Shown here in pieces: positions 13,036 to 23,639 of a stretch of DNA of 64,000 bases. Positions within the stretch are counted from its first letter, which is position 1, and each line of letters opens with the position of its first letter. The position numbers and the translations under genes are program-made. The notes under the pieces are model-generated. The model was not told where the DNA came from, searched no databases, and saw only the letters and a program-made list of their open reading frames with translations. Origin of the DNA: Leuctra nigra (lineage: Eukaryota; Arthropoda; Insecta; Plecoptera; Leuctridae). Location of the stretch: contig OW203764.1 in assembly GCA_934045905.1 (NCBI GenBank), positions 33,955,629-34,019,628 on the forward strand. The letters run 5' to 3'.

Positions 13036-13670
13036 CATTAGCTAAGAGAAGAAAAGAGTCGAGTCGAACTATTATTGGTTCTTGGTAGATAAACTGAAGA
13101 CAAGCACAGCTAATTGCAAGATCGATTCAGATGCAATATTCATCCGCAGGGAAGTCGATTGCCGAGGAGCAAAGAACACGTTCGAGTTATTTCATTGGAC
13201 AAAACCAATAGTTCGATTTAGATCACTTCATTGGCATTTAAACTATTTCATATTGATTTGTACTGACTTAAGACGGGATTTCATAGTTTTACTTTTAGAC
13301 AAAAATTATCAGGTTACGCCACATTTGGTCCTGAAAAGTAATGAAGCCCATTAAGCCCATGAAGCCCATTGATGCCCATTAATCTTGGTTCAAATCAACA
13401 GTTGCCGAGTTGCATATAACCTCTTTTAAATAGCATCTCTTCCTGAAGGTAAACCATCGGACTAATAATCGACAAATAATGAAGCTCGAATTACTGTAAA
13501 TATTTGTTTAATGGAGAATGATTATTTGGTATGAGAATGAGATAGTTTGTTGGTTCTGATAATCAACCCCCCCTCCTCCCCCCCTGCCCGAATACTATTC
13601 ATCTGCGTTTGCCTATGTGTTTTCGTCTGGTTAATCAAGTTTAGAAAAACTTGGACTCAGTGGTCGAATA

Positions 13671-13686
13671 GGGGGGGGGGGGGGGG
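13671..13686 (+). repeat. Poly-G tract
   Basis: Sixteen G residues, followed by another G-rich stretch. Confidence 0.9.
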
Positions 13687-14035
13687 TTGCGGGGGTATGG
13701 CATCCCCCCATGGGGAATATATTGATAGTTGCATCCCCCCATGACTAATTTGTTTACTTCACAATGCCCCCATTAGAGATTAAAGAACCCCCCATAAAGA
13801 ATATGCGTGGGGGTCTAGAGACACAGTATGGTTGGGCCACAGCAATGTGCACATCAAAATAATATAATTTCGATATAATGTTTTTAATGAATAGCCTCTG
13901 TGGCTCTCTTCGCGATATTTGTCGAGATAAAAATATTTTAAATACCGTAAAAATCGCTTAGAAACGCACCAAATTAATTTCTGAAATTAAAAAGAAACTG
14001 TGCAGTGCGGTCCAGACTAACATGTTGCTGGGGTG

Positions 14036-14058
14036 CCCCCCCCCCCCCCCCCCCCCCC
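14036..14058 (+). repeat. Poly-C tract
   Basis: Twenty-three C residues. Confidence 0.9.
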
Positions 14059-14321
14059 ACGCCTCACTACATTTTACTTGGTTAAAATGTTAATAAAAGG
14101 TTAATAATAAAATGTAAATGTTTATTTTTTATTTTTGTTTATCTGCTATTCCAGGGCTATTCATGTATTTCATTGTTATATCTAGATATTTAACATTGTA
14201 TTTTAATGTGTTTTTGACAATGAATGTATATTCAACGATACGTATTTTATGTATTTATGTACCTATATTTTAATAGCAGAACTGCTAAAAAATAAATAAA
14301 TCTATCTATCATTTGAAATAC

Positions 14322-14518
14322 CAACTGCAATGTGAAATGATTTTACTCGAGTGGGACTCGAACCCACGACCTTCCGTCGTGGCTGTGTATATTGGAACAC
14401 AGCCGCAGTAATGTGAACTGCCTCGATAGCTCAGCTGGTAGAGCATCTGACTGGATATCGGAAGGTCGTGGGTTCGAGTCCCACTCAAGGAAAATCTTTT
14501 CACATTGCAGTTGGTATT
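14322..14518. mobile_element. Foldback tRNA-derived SINE-like unit
   Basis: The unit begins ACCAACTGCAATGTGAAA and ends with its mirror TTTTCACATTGCAGTTGGT. Immediately inside the left end, 14340-14374 is the reverse complement of the 3' half of the tRNA-like sequence at 14420-14491, so the locus folds back on itself. The plus-strand tRNA-like part has pol III box A and box B, the usual design of a tRNA-derived SINE head. Confidence 0.65.
14420..14491 (+). tRNA. tRNA-like sequence (SINE head, probably non-functional)
   Basis: The D-stem GCTC/GAGC, anticodon stem TCTGA/TCGGA with loop CTGGATA (GGA at 34-36) and T-arm GTGGG TTCGAGT CCCAC can all be formed. The acceptor stem has mismatches (G1:A72 and C5:A68) and there is no long variable arm as expected for tRNA-Ser. 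Its relatives at 14722 and 30339 have the same flanks, so I read it as repeat-derived. Confidence 0.5.
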
Positions 14519-14721
14519 AATTAACATTCACCTAACTGAGGGAATCAGTAAAAACCATATTTCATACATATGCGCACTCAACTGCTTATGAGAAATCCAA
14601 GTCGAATAAAGTTAGTCAGTTGTCAAACGTGGATGAAATTCACGGTCTTCTGACACTATCTTCAAAATCGGTAGGTTGCTAACGCAGCTTATATTGGAAC
14701 ACAGCCGCTGCAATGTGAACT

Positions 14722-14793
14722 GCCTCGATAGCTCAGCTGGTAGAGCATCTGACTGGATATCGGAAGGTCGTGGGTTCGAGTCCCACTCGAGGA
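14722..14793 (+). tRNA. tRNA-like sequence (SINE head)
   Basis: Nearly identical to 14420-14491, but with a better acceptor stem (CCTCGA/TCGAGG, 6 of 7 pairs). Box A and box B (GGTTCGAGTCC) are intact. It is followed by the same tail, AAAATCTTTTCACATTGCAG, as the other copies, supporting a mobile origin. The tail abuts the family 2 element starting at 14823. Confidence 0.55.
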
Positions 14794-14822
14794 AAATCTT
14801 TTCACATTGCAGTTGGTATTTA

Positions 14823-16456
14823 TCTAGTGGAGCGGTCGCTCCACGCCAGCCAAGTCGTACAGCGTGCACACTCTCATATAAAGGCTGGAGCAAACCCACT
14901 TTTACTGTAAGTTTCAAAGTAGCATTTTCGGCCTACTGGATCTTAAAATTGGGAAATCTCACATTGTTGCGAAATATCTTAATTTCGAGCTATGGCCCAC
15001 CCTACAACATATACCAAATTTGGGAACAATAGGTTACGCCCTTTGCGAGCTAGAGGGTCGTGAAAACCGTGTTTTAGGGCGGTTTTTAATCAGTAATAAT
15101 CATAGTCTCCTGGAATTCAAATCCGGTAACATGGCCACAGCCTAAACGGCTGAACCGATTAATCTCACATTTTTACCACGTGTGCACTTTTGGCGTCTGA
15201 TTTAACCTTCACCCCATGAATTTTTTGTGCCGCCATTTTGAAACCGGAAGTGACGTCATATCTCGTCAACGGCTAGACCGATCGGAACGAAATTTGCGCC
15301 AAACGATTCAGATGGTCATCTTTATGGATTATCAGATGCAAAAGACTTAACATTATGTTAATGAAACCGGAAATGACGTCATGAAATTTGAAATACATCG
15401 ATTGACATTTCGGCAACAAATTTGATCCGATTATTTTGATATTTATGTAACGTATGTACTTTTGATATCTCATTTGACTTGTTATAAAACCAACCAGAAG
15501 CCGCCATTTTGAAACCGGAAGTGACATCATATCTCAATAACGGTTAAATAGATTTGAACGAAACCAGCGCTAAACAATTTAGACGGTCAACTTTATGTAT
15601 TATCATCAATAATATTTGCAGTTACCCATACCAAAACCGGAAATGACGTCACACTTTTTAAAAAAATCTCACAAATGTACATTTTGATGCAATAAAAATA
15701 CTATTTCAGACAGCTTATAATAAAATGTAATCATGTTTAAATTATAATTCAAGGAGTCAGTGATTTCAGCAGCCATTTTGAAACCGGAAGAAACGCCATA
15801 TCTCGAAAACTAGTTGACAGATCGGTATGAAACTAGCGCGAAACGATCTATGGAATATGAACAGTTAAACTAGAATGTTCCTATTTATGAGACCGGAAAA
15901 GACGTCATTCAAATTTATTAATTATTATAATTTCTTCCTATACAATAAATACATATTCAGAAAGCTAAAAATCATACACATCATTTATAGTTATAAATTC
16001 TATGTAGCAGCGCAGAAAGTTCAGCAGCCATTTTGACAACGGATATGTTGCCATATCTCGGACCTTGGTTGACCGATTGGAATGAAACCTTTGCTATTCC
16101 TGATGAAAATAACCAAATTGTAAAGGGTGATTTTTTTTAAGGATAGTAATTGTTCGTTTGATTGTCACAAGTTGTAAGAATAAACTAAAAAAAGGAGTGA
16201 TATCCCCATAAAAAACACTTCGTGTAAAAGTAACAGCCAAGTCTCTTCAACTAAAAAAAATATGAAATCTAAAAATTCTGCACCGAAAAGTTGTGATATC
16301 AAAAAATTTGCTAAGTCAAAACTTTATTTGAAAATCAAAAAATACTTGGCGCATCGTTTTTTTTAGGGCATTATAGGTGTTTTATGTATATGGATATTTT
16401 ATGTATATTTTATAATTGGCCTATACTTCCAAGCTAATAGCTAAATATATACACGT
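14823..16456 (-). mobile_element. Helitron-like family 2, copy 1 (5'-truncated)
   Basis: On the minus strand the element ends GTGGAGCGACCGCTCCAC then CTAGA, followed by T. The 18-nt palindrome just before CTAGA fits the hairpin-plus-CTRR 3' terminus of Helitrons (established feature); assignment to Helitrons is inference because no Rep/helicase is present. The interior has about four modules spaced about 265 bp apart, each with GCCATTTTG and ACCGGAAGTGACGTCA-type sequence. Near 16204-16373 lies one arm of the terminal hairpin seen in copies 2-5; the outer arm is missing, so the 5' end is lost. Confidence 0.7.
15229..15260 (+). promoter_or_regulatory. YY1/Pho-ETS-CRE composite motif
   Basis: GCCGCCATTTTG (YY1/Pho-type site) is followed directly by ACCGGAAGT (ETS consensus) and TGACGTCA (perfect CRE palindrome). 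Degenerate versions recur at 15500-15530 and 15769-15800, with half-modules ACCGGAAATGACGTCA near 15364 and 15634. Site identities rest on consensus matching. Activity is not shown. Confidence 0.5.
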
Positions 16457-16715
16457 CTTTACGAAGACGTGTCTTTACGAACTCATCACAGTTATAAACC
16501 AATTATATTGTACTCAATTTCCACGCTTGTACATACGTATAGATGAGGTCAAATTAGGGCAATGCTGAGTGGTACAAAATTGTGTCTCGATTCATTTGAC
16601 TGTGAAAGAATCTGATAATTGCATTAATCAGATGCCTTTCTACATGCCTTGAATATTGTCCCAGTGAGTGTGTGGATCATTGTGTGAATGGTAGAACATT
16701 CGTGTGAACAGGCCA

Positions 16716-16888
16716 TAGGGAATTCTCTTAAATTTTTTAATTAATTAAAAACACGAACGTTTTAAAATATTTTTATGATGACGAAAACAAAAATTATTCT
16801 TGAATGATAAATAGTCATCACGGAATCTTTTTTCAAAATCTGAATTAACTAAGTAAATAATCGAAAGCGCCTAAACGGCTGATGTCAA
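16716..16888 (+). repeat. Interspersed repeat, about 173 bp
   Basis: Directly repeated at 19199-19371 with few differences. Landmarks are AGGGAATTCTCTTAAATT, ACACGAACGTTTTAAAATAT and CGGCTGATGTCA. No coding content. Confidence 0.8.
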
Positions 16889-18789
16889 AACCTAATAAAT
16901 AGACAAAAACAATGTCTATAATATAACATTGCTATCTACGTCATTTCCTTCGTTGACAACACTCTATGTTTTCAATACTCAAACGTATTCCATATGTCAC
17001 ATTGCGAGATTTGCAATTTTCAATGAATTTTGACAGCAATACTTTGGCCAAGATTTTGGAATTTGGAACAGCAATAATTTGTAGAAAGTAAAAACAGCAT
17101 TCGAAAGAAATTGATTGGCTGATAAAGATTTGAAGGCACCACCCGCAGAAGGCTAACGCATTCTAAATCTAGTAGGATGAGATCGGATTTCATTGATAAT
17201 AACAAGTATTCCAGTAGCCAATCCGTTTAGTTCTAATGCCGGTTTCCCTTCGGCCAAGTTTACACAAATATAGAAGTGTTTTGAATTAGTTGGCTTGTGG
17301 ATCCATCATGACATGATACATTGCATTGTAAACTTAAGTTGAAAATGTTCTAGATTATTTTCTCATGCGAGGTTTTATACGCGGAGCTTAATCATCAGCA
17401 AAGAACCTGTTGTGTTGACGTGACTTCACAAACATACCTGTGATTATTACGAAGCACGCTTCATTTTCATAACCTAGCGACTAGAAATGACAGCAAACCT
17501 CGTCAACTGCTCTTGGCTTCTGCTTTATGCAAAGAGCTCGATCACTATCTGTCGACTTCTGTTCAAGACTGCAACTTGCAAGAGACGTGCAAGATAAGGA
17601 TGATAAAAGTGCTTCAAAGTCCAGCCAGTGAACTTACTTTTCACACTCATAGTCACTTGCTTGCGTGGGATTATCATCAGGCGAGAAGAATAATTCAAAT
17701 ACACATTGCTTTGAGGATTATAATAACGTATTCAGTTTGTAAATAGTGTTGAAGATTGCTCACATGCATTTTATAGTAGATTCAAGACTTTATATTTGTT
17801 TAATAAACTGACAAAATATCGAGCCACAATATTGCAATGCGATGTGTTGATCTTTCATTGCATGTGCAGCCACGAGGGAAAATATTATTATATAATTAAA
17901 ATGTACATATTTCGTATTCCTTTTACTCTTGGAAATTTTCTATTTCGTATTCATGACGAGAAACTGTTCTCTCAGATAATCAGAAGTAACTTGTTTTGAA
18001 AAAAGTACTTTGCATTAACAAAAGTACTGCATAGCAAGTCAAACGAAATGCACGGAGAGTAGGAATTGTGGTTCATTTCTAAGAAGTAAGAACAATGATC
18101 ATTGGTATATGGATAATCAGAACAGTAAACATATCATGACTGCAAATGACCCTAGTAATCACTCAGTGTAGAAAATGCCTCGTCATTCCCGCCCCCCAAA
18201 AAAGAAGTATTCATAAATTAAAAATTAGTGTCAGGTTAGCTAACATGAAACATAATTTTTTAATAACACAAATTTGCTTTGAGGCAACCCTTTCATATGG
18301 TTGGTTTACTGATTGTTTATATCATGATTTTAATTAATAAACGTGAAATGTGAACATTGAAAGGTGAAATGTGGCACACTTAACAAAAAATAGTTCCGTT
18401 TTTCAGGCTTTGAGTGAGACCATTCAACTCTGTGAGGGCATCGTATTTTTTAAGTGAAAAACATTTCTATAATAAAATTACTCTGATGAATTTGAAAATA
18501 TCGAAGACAATTATTGAATTATTAATTTTCCGGTGACTTTAGATTTACTTGGGTTGTGATGTGGACATACGAGTATATTCAGTGTGCAATTAGGTTGGGG
18601 GCAGTGCAGGAGGAGATTACTCCCCCCCCCCCCGTTCCCCCCCACCACCCCCACCACAACCACGTCCACCGCCGAACCGATTTCATGGACTCATATTGAC
18701 CATATCGATTCATCGGCCCATTTGGCAATCTAAATTAGATTTCAAAAAAAGATATCCCTAGTAGAAATTATATAGATCTACAATATATT
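16889..18789. other. Intergenic, nothing recognised
   Basis: AT-rich sequence. A 12-base C run lies at 18622-18633. No gene model is supported. Confidence 0.45.
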
Positions 18790-19134
18790 TATTTGGTATC
18801 CAACCAATAAATATCCACCGATAAAATGTAGAATCCCGGGCATCCACACGGCGGCCGAAGATATACAGCAATAATTGGCTGCCACAGATCTGGTGTCTAT
18901 CAAAGGCCACCGTGGATACATCATGGATAAATCAGCTACACGGTATTAGTAAAACATCCACACATATCCAGTATAGCTTCTTGTGGATAAACAGTGGCCA
19001 CTTGTGGATACCCAGTGAATGCATATGGTAGGTATCTCTGGTCGCTGGTGGATCCCTTAAAAATATACAATGGACATAGGGCACTTACGTAATGGATCTT
19101 CAATCGATACTAGTGGATGCAGCATGGCAATAGG

Positions 19135-19185
19135 AGTATACTATACTATACTATACTATACTATACTATACTATACTATACTAGG
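19135..19185 (+). repeat. CTATA pentanucleotide microsatellite
   Basis: About nine tandem ACTAT/CTATA units. Confidence 0.9.
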
Positions 19186-19198
19186 AGTATAATAGGCA

Positions 19199-19371
19199 AT
19201 AGGGAATTCTCTTAAATTTTTTAATTAATTAAAAACACGAACGTTTTAAAATATTGTTATGATCACGAAAACAAAAATTATTCTTGAATGATAAATAGTC
19301 ATCACGGAATCTTTATTCAAAATCTGAATTAAATAAGTAAATTATCGAAAGCGCCCAAACGGCTGATGTCA
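19199..19371 (+). repeat. Interspersed repeat, second copy
   Basis: Second copy of the 16716-16888 repeat. It lies just after the CTATA microsatellite and interrupts the GTGGAT-rich region. Confidence 0.8.
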
Positions 19372-19590
19372 CACTTCCACAGTGGCTGTCCTCAGGATCT
19401 ACTGTGGATCTATGATGGACGCTCGGGCACTCACAGAATGGCGGCCACAGAAAGTTGCCATGCTACATCCATATGGTACATTGATTACCTGATGGATGCT
19501 CCCAATAGATCTGCAACTAATCAGTAATCAGCAATGGATATCGCAAATAGATCTACTATGGTCTCTCCATGGCCGCTCAGAATTATGCTG

Positions 19591-20181
19591 GGTAATTAGC
19601 ATAAGAAAACTTACGTTTCTTCTAGTCTGAGATAAAAAATTGTATTATTAAAATAGTTATAATGAAAAGAAGAGTAGTCTTCTAATCTATTACGTAGATT
19701 CAATGTACCGTTTACTTTTCTCAGCCTTAATCTGTACACACAAGGGGATTCCACTAGCTACTAAGATCAGTTTAAAATCACATGCAGATATTATCCATGT
19801 TTACTGAGCTAATGGCAACGATTAGTTAACTTAATTGAGAGTAATCGATTTTACTTACTCCTATCTTCGTACCTTGTCATTATTTGAATGTTTCTTAGAA
19901 TTTCTACATACAATTGAACGTAAATTCAACGGTCTTTAGAAACACTAATTACTGTAAAATGGCTACACTCAGATAATTAACCCAATTGTTTTAAAAGTTT
20001 CCCCGGGAATTTAATTTTCAAATGTATAAAAACTTGAAATCAGAGTAATGCTATGGAAGTGAAGACGAGAAATAGTTCTCAGTAACTCGATGAAAATGTG
20101 GAATGAAATCTCTAACGTGACTCATCACGTTCCATTAGTGAACAACAAATGTGTTATGGTAGAATAATAGAGAACGCTTAC
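19591..20181. other. Intergenic, nothing recognised
   Basis: AT-rich, no feature seen other than the start of the LINE target site at its end. Confidence 0.45.
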
Positions 20182-21820
20182 AATAACGCGTTTTTTTTAT
20201 TTATTTCGTATGGTTTTTATTTGCTTTCATTAATAAATACTACATAACAGCAACATAAGAATATATATATATATAACAATTGAAAAATATTAACAGTTAA
20301 TTCTACAAACTAATATCTAGGTCATTCAGCCATTGAACTGCAGGCGGGGTCAACGATTGCAGTGCTAACAACCCCCCAGGAAAGCTTCTTTTTGGGCAAT
20401 GGTCTACGATGTGGTCTGTCGTCTGCTCTTCTTCGCCGCAATCACATGCTGGAGATGCTGCCATTTTCCATTTATACAACATGGAGTTGCATCTGGCATG
20501 GCCGGTTCGCAGACGATTCAGAGCAGTCCATGTCTTCCGAGGCAGATCAAACCCACTTGGCCACTCAGTTGGGTCATCTACAAGTCCGCCATTATGAACA
20601 GACTGCAAAGTCCAGTACGATCGCCAAGCTGATGCCGTGTTCGTATTCTCTTCGTCCAGGAGAATGGCGTCCTCCCATATTGGATGGCGGGACTTCAATC
20701 GACTTATTGGGATGTTGTCTAATTCGAGACGTATTGGTAGATCTTTTTCACAGTTGGTCCTGAAGCACTTCTGCCATTCTCTTTTTGCTGCCGCTGTTCG
20801 CCTCAGATCAGGAGGTGCAATGTTTGAAAGCGTGGAGAGCCAAGCAATGGGAGTTGACTTCAGCGTCCCAGAAACAATCCTCATGGAGGAATTCAGTTGC
20901 ACATCCACCTTGTTAGTGTGAGCACTATTGCGCCACACTGGAGCACAATACTCTGCTGCTGAGTACACCAGAGCGAGAGCTGATGTACGTAGCGTGGCAG
21001 CATCGCTCCCCCAAGTTGTCCCAGCTAACTTACGGATGATGTTATTCCTAGTCTTCAATTTCTGTCCCGTTCTTTCTAGATGTTGCTTGAATGTGAGTGA
21101 ACGATCTAACTGGACCCCGAGATATGTTGGTAAGAAGTTATGCTTCACCAATTTGCCACAGAATATCACGTTTAGTTGACGATTTGCTTCTTGATTGTTT
21201 AAGTGGAAAGCAGAAACTTCCGTTTTTGTCGGATTTGGACAGAGTCGCCACTTTCTATAATATTCAGCTAGTATGCGTAAATCCGAACTTAGAACATCTT
21301 CACATGCTTCCAAATCACGGTCCTGAATTGCCAAAGCAAGGTCATCGGCATATACGAACTTCCTGGCATTTGTATCTGGCATGTCACTTCTATACAAGTT
21401 GAATAGTAATGGTGCTAATACTGACCCCTGCGGCAAGCCATTCTTTACTGACCTTGTTCGACTTGTTTTACCTCCCATTTGAACCCTAAATTTGCGATTG
21501 CTCAACAGCTGTTCGATCAAGGACGTTAACTTATTAGCTGGCTTAAGTCTAAGAAGTTTCACCATTAATCCTTGTTTCCAAACTGTATCATATGCAGCCG
21601 ACAAATCTATGAAAGCCACAGCCGTCTTGAGCCTCTTTTGAAAACCTGCCTCAATATGTGACGTTAGAGCCAGAACTTGATCACAACAGCTGCGCCCAGC
21701 ACGAAAGCCTGCTTGCTCGGGTGGTATGCTTGGATTCAGCTCCACATTGATTCTATTGTAAATAATCCTCTCTAGGAGTTTGTAGCAGACGCGTTAATAA
21801 GGGAGCACGAATAACGCGTT
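20182..21820 (-). mobile_element. 5'-truncated non-LTR retrotransposon (LINE)
   Basis: The element runs on the minus strand. Its A-rich 3' tail appears as poly-T at 20191-20198. The 11-base sequence AATAACGCGTT occurs at both ends (20182-20192 and 21810-21820) and fits a target-site duplication. The 5' end is truncated inside the reverse transcriptase: coding similarity stops at about 21791. Between that point and the right duplication is a local repeat of GCGTTAATAAGGGAGC (21791-21806 and 21817-21832), probably made during integration. Truncation, A-tail and TSD are typical of target-primed reverse transcription. Confidence 0.85.
20303..21793 (-). pseudogene. LINE ORF2 fragment: reverse transcriptase and C-terminal region
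   Basis: An open frame of about 496 codons encodes the reverse transcriptase palm and a C-terminal extension. In order it shows YKLLERIIYNRI, then QAGFRAGRSCCDQV, FIDLSAAYDTVWK (motif A), GLPQGSVLAPLLF (motif B) and FVYADDLALAIQ (motif C, catalytic YADD at about 21341-21352). Near the C-terminus is a zinc-knuckle-like CDCGEEEQTTDHIVDHC, common in jockey-type LINEs. The endonuclease domain and earliest RT motifs are missing, and the frame opens directly after a stop, so it cannot retrotranspose on its own. The first in-frame methionine-like codon (21745) is a GTG and is not a real start. The RT frame itself has no internal stop, so the insertion is fairly young. Exact clade is uncertain. Confidence 0.88.
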
Positions 21821-21832
21821 AATAAGGGAGCC

Positions 21833-22477
21833 TTTTTCGTGCTTATAATAGCTTATAATAGCCGTTGTCTGGCTTATAATAATGCTACGTAATAAATTGA
21901 AATATCTACTCATGAAAATCGGCATGATGCCAAAATCGACGAATTTTTTAAGAATCAATGCGTAGGTATGCTTTATTCAGAGAAATATTGTAAAATACTC
22001 TCTAAAATACATCAACATATCATTTAAACCATGCAATTATCTATCGCATATAGTTGACGTCTTGAGTCAGTATAGGAATTGTAATAACACCATCTTATAA
22101 ATATTTGTACCCAAACTTGAGGAAAGGGAAAATGTGGTAATTTACCTACGCGTTGTGTTTTGGAGACAAATATAGCTTCTTTACCTATACTTATATATAT
22201 CTTATGTACGTCAGAGGTGGAAGGCCGGAAATCCATTTCAGTGATTAGGTTAGTTCAAACACCAATAATTCTGCCTTCATCCAATCATATTTGTAATGCT
22301 GACATTATTGTGCAAGAGATTTTAATATTACTGTGACTTCAATCGAATTGCAATTCTTATAGCTTGTAGGTTTTGAAATCCTCGGAGCCGTTCTTGATTA
22401 TATCTCTATAAACAATATTTCGCAGAAACAAGAAATATAATCTTATAGCTTGGTTATTATATGAGAATGCAGTTTTC
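21833..22477. other. Intergenic, nothing recognised
   Basis: AT-rich, no gene or element recognised. Confidence 0.45.
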
Positions 22478-22650
22478 TGTGGAAAACTTCCATGGAGTCA
22501 GGATGATATGAAGGGATGTGTGTTGTGAAAAATATCCGACCGAACTGGGGCTCGAACCCGGGACCTCTCACTTGCCGGGCGAGAGCTCTACCAACTGAGC
22601 TACCCGATCGGACGGACGGACATTAGACACAACACACTGATGAGGGTTAG
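22478..22650 (-). mobile_element. tRNA-derived SINE-like element
   Basis: Shares with 57988-58170 the leader CTGTGGAAAACTTCCATGG, the segment GTCAGGATGATATGAAGGG, a tRNA-like core and the segment ACATTAGACACA. The core is bracketed by mirrored GTGTTGTG/CACAACAC. Two such copies far apart with the same flanks show a mobile repeat. Confidence 0.65.
22538..22609 (-). tRNA. tRNA-like sequence, GGC anticodon (Ala-like), SINE head
   Basis: On the minus strand the D-stem is GCTC/GAGC, the anticodon stem CTCGC/GTGAG with loop CCGGCAA (GGC at 34-36, C instead of U at 33), the T-arm CCGGG TTCGAGC CCCAG, and the acceptor GATCGGG/TTCGGTC with G:U pairs. C33 and the C:A mismatch in the T-stem argue against a working tRNA. 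Confidence 0.5.
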
Positions 22651-23243
22651 AGAAGTTATGATTCTAAAAGTGTACAACACGAAAAAGAGAACATGGACTT
22701 CGGGCTTTCTTCCCCTGAGTTTCAGATATTATCATGGTATTCATATTTTCAAATATTGACTCAGGAAATATCAGCGGAAAATAATTCTCACTTTGCAAAA
22801 ACTTCGTACGGTTCAAAAGTTATGTTAATATTGTCCCAAGAATTAACCCCCTGCTGACATTTAATTAAAAAGAACTCCTCTGATAGAAAATGCCACTTTG
22901 CATTTCACAAAACAACACGACGTCTTTCTCTCTCTGTCCAATCAGAACTGTGAACTGTTTCGTTTGAAAAGGCGCTCTGAACAAAACACCTCGTTGCAAT
23001 TAGCTAAGTGGCGTCCGTCGCCGCCATCTTTCCTCCCGGCGTCGCGACGCTAATCCCGTGCAGTGATGACTGACTGCTCACACCTGCGTGTGCTTGACAC
23101 TTGTTGTTCGCACTTAGCGCACTAATTAGTCAGTCAACTCCAAGCAATTACCTGTTGATTGTGCGCTCCTCGACATGTATTGGGCGGTTGCACCTCTCAG
23201 ACGAAGTGGTACACTTCATGGTTCACGCTATTGTTTATATCAT
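22651..23243. other. Intergenic, locally GC-rich
   Basis: A CpG-containing patch at about 23005-23120 includes CGCCGCCATCTTTCCTCCC. It resembles a promoter-proximal or SINE-like sequence, but no gene can be tied to it. Confidence 0.35.
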
Positions 23244-23394
23244 CGGCGCTGTTTTCTCAATAGGTTTATTTTATTTGCATCCCGCAAAAGGTTTTGCTCG
23301 CCACCACGGGCGACGATAATACCGCTGCCTATCGGTTGATGCACAACCTTTTGCGGTATGCAATTAAAATAGACCTATTGAGAAAAGTAACGCC
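23244..23394. repeat. Inverted repeat, about 52-bp arms
   Basis: Left arm 23244-23297 mirrors right arm 23343-23394. Both contain TTTTCTCAATAGGT and CCGCAAAAGGTT, with a few mismatches. It directly precedes a 30-base poly-G. Confidence 0.7.
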
Positions 23395-23396
<2 letters not shown>

Positions 23397-23425
<29 letters not shown>

Positions 23426-23426
23426 G
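23397..23426 (+). repeat. 30-base poly-G tract
   Basis: Thirty uninterrupted G residues between an inverted repeat and a MITE terminus. Confidence 0.95.
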
Positions 23427-23637
23427 CTGGATTCACAAAGAAGTATAACTTTATGACCGAAAAAACTGATATCAATATTAGCTATTACTTGTTTTACCGG
23501 CATATCTTTATGATTTTAATTGAACAAATCAAAATTATAATGATAAAATACCAAGATTTTAACATGGTAACATCTTCTTGGTAATAAAGATATAGATATG
23601 CCGGAATAAGGCTTAAAACTTTTGTGAATCCAGCCCT
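23424..23637. mobile_element. MITE with GGCTGGATTCACAAA termini
   Basis: The ends are inverted copies of GGCTGGATTCACAAA. CCGGCATATCT is also mirrored inside (left near 23499, right near 23590). At about 214 bp with no ORF it is a non-autonomous element. A related pair of ends is at 40483/41070. Confidence 0.65.
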
Positions 23638-23639
23638 TG

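Larger units (their letters stand above)
18790..19590. repeat. GTGGAT-rich degenerate repeat region
   Basis: The phrases TGTGGATA, TGGATCC and GGCCAC recur at irregular spacing from about 18795 to 19185 and resume after 19372, suggesting an old degenerate repeat or element. It is interrupted by a CTATA microsatellite and by the 173-bp repeat copy. No ORF of note. Confidence 0.4.

Noticed and set aside
14420..14793. Functional tRNA genes
   Set aside because: Acceptor mismatches, identity inconsistent with structure and shared repeat flanks point to SINE heads.
20362..21402. Plus-strand ORFs opposite the LINE
   Set aside because: Shadows of the minus-strand reverse transcriptase frame, with no family resemblance.
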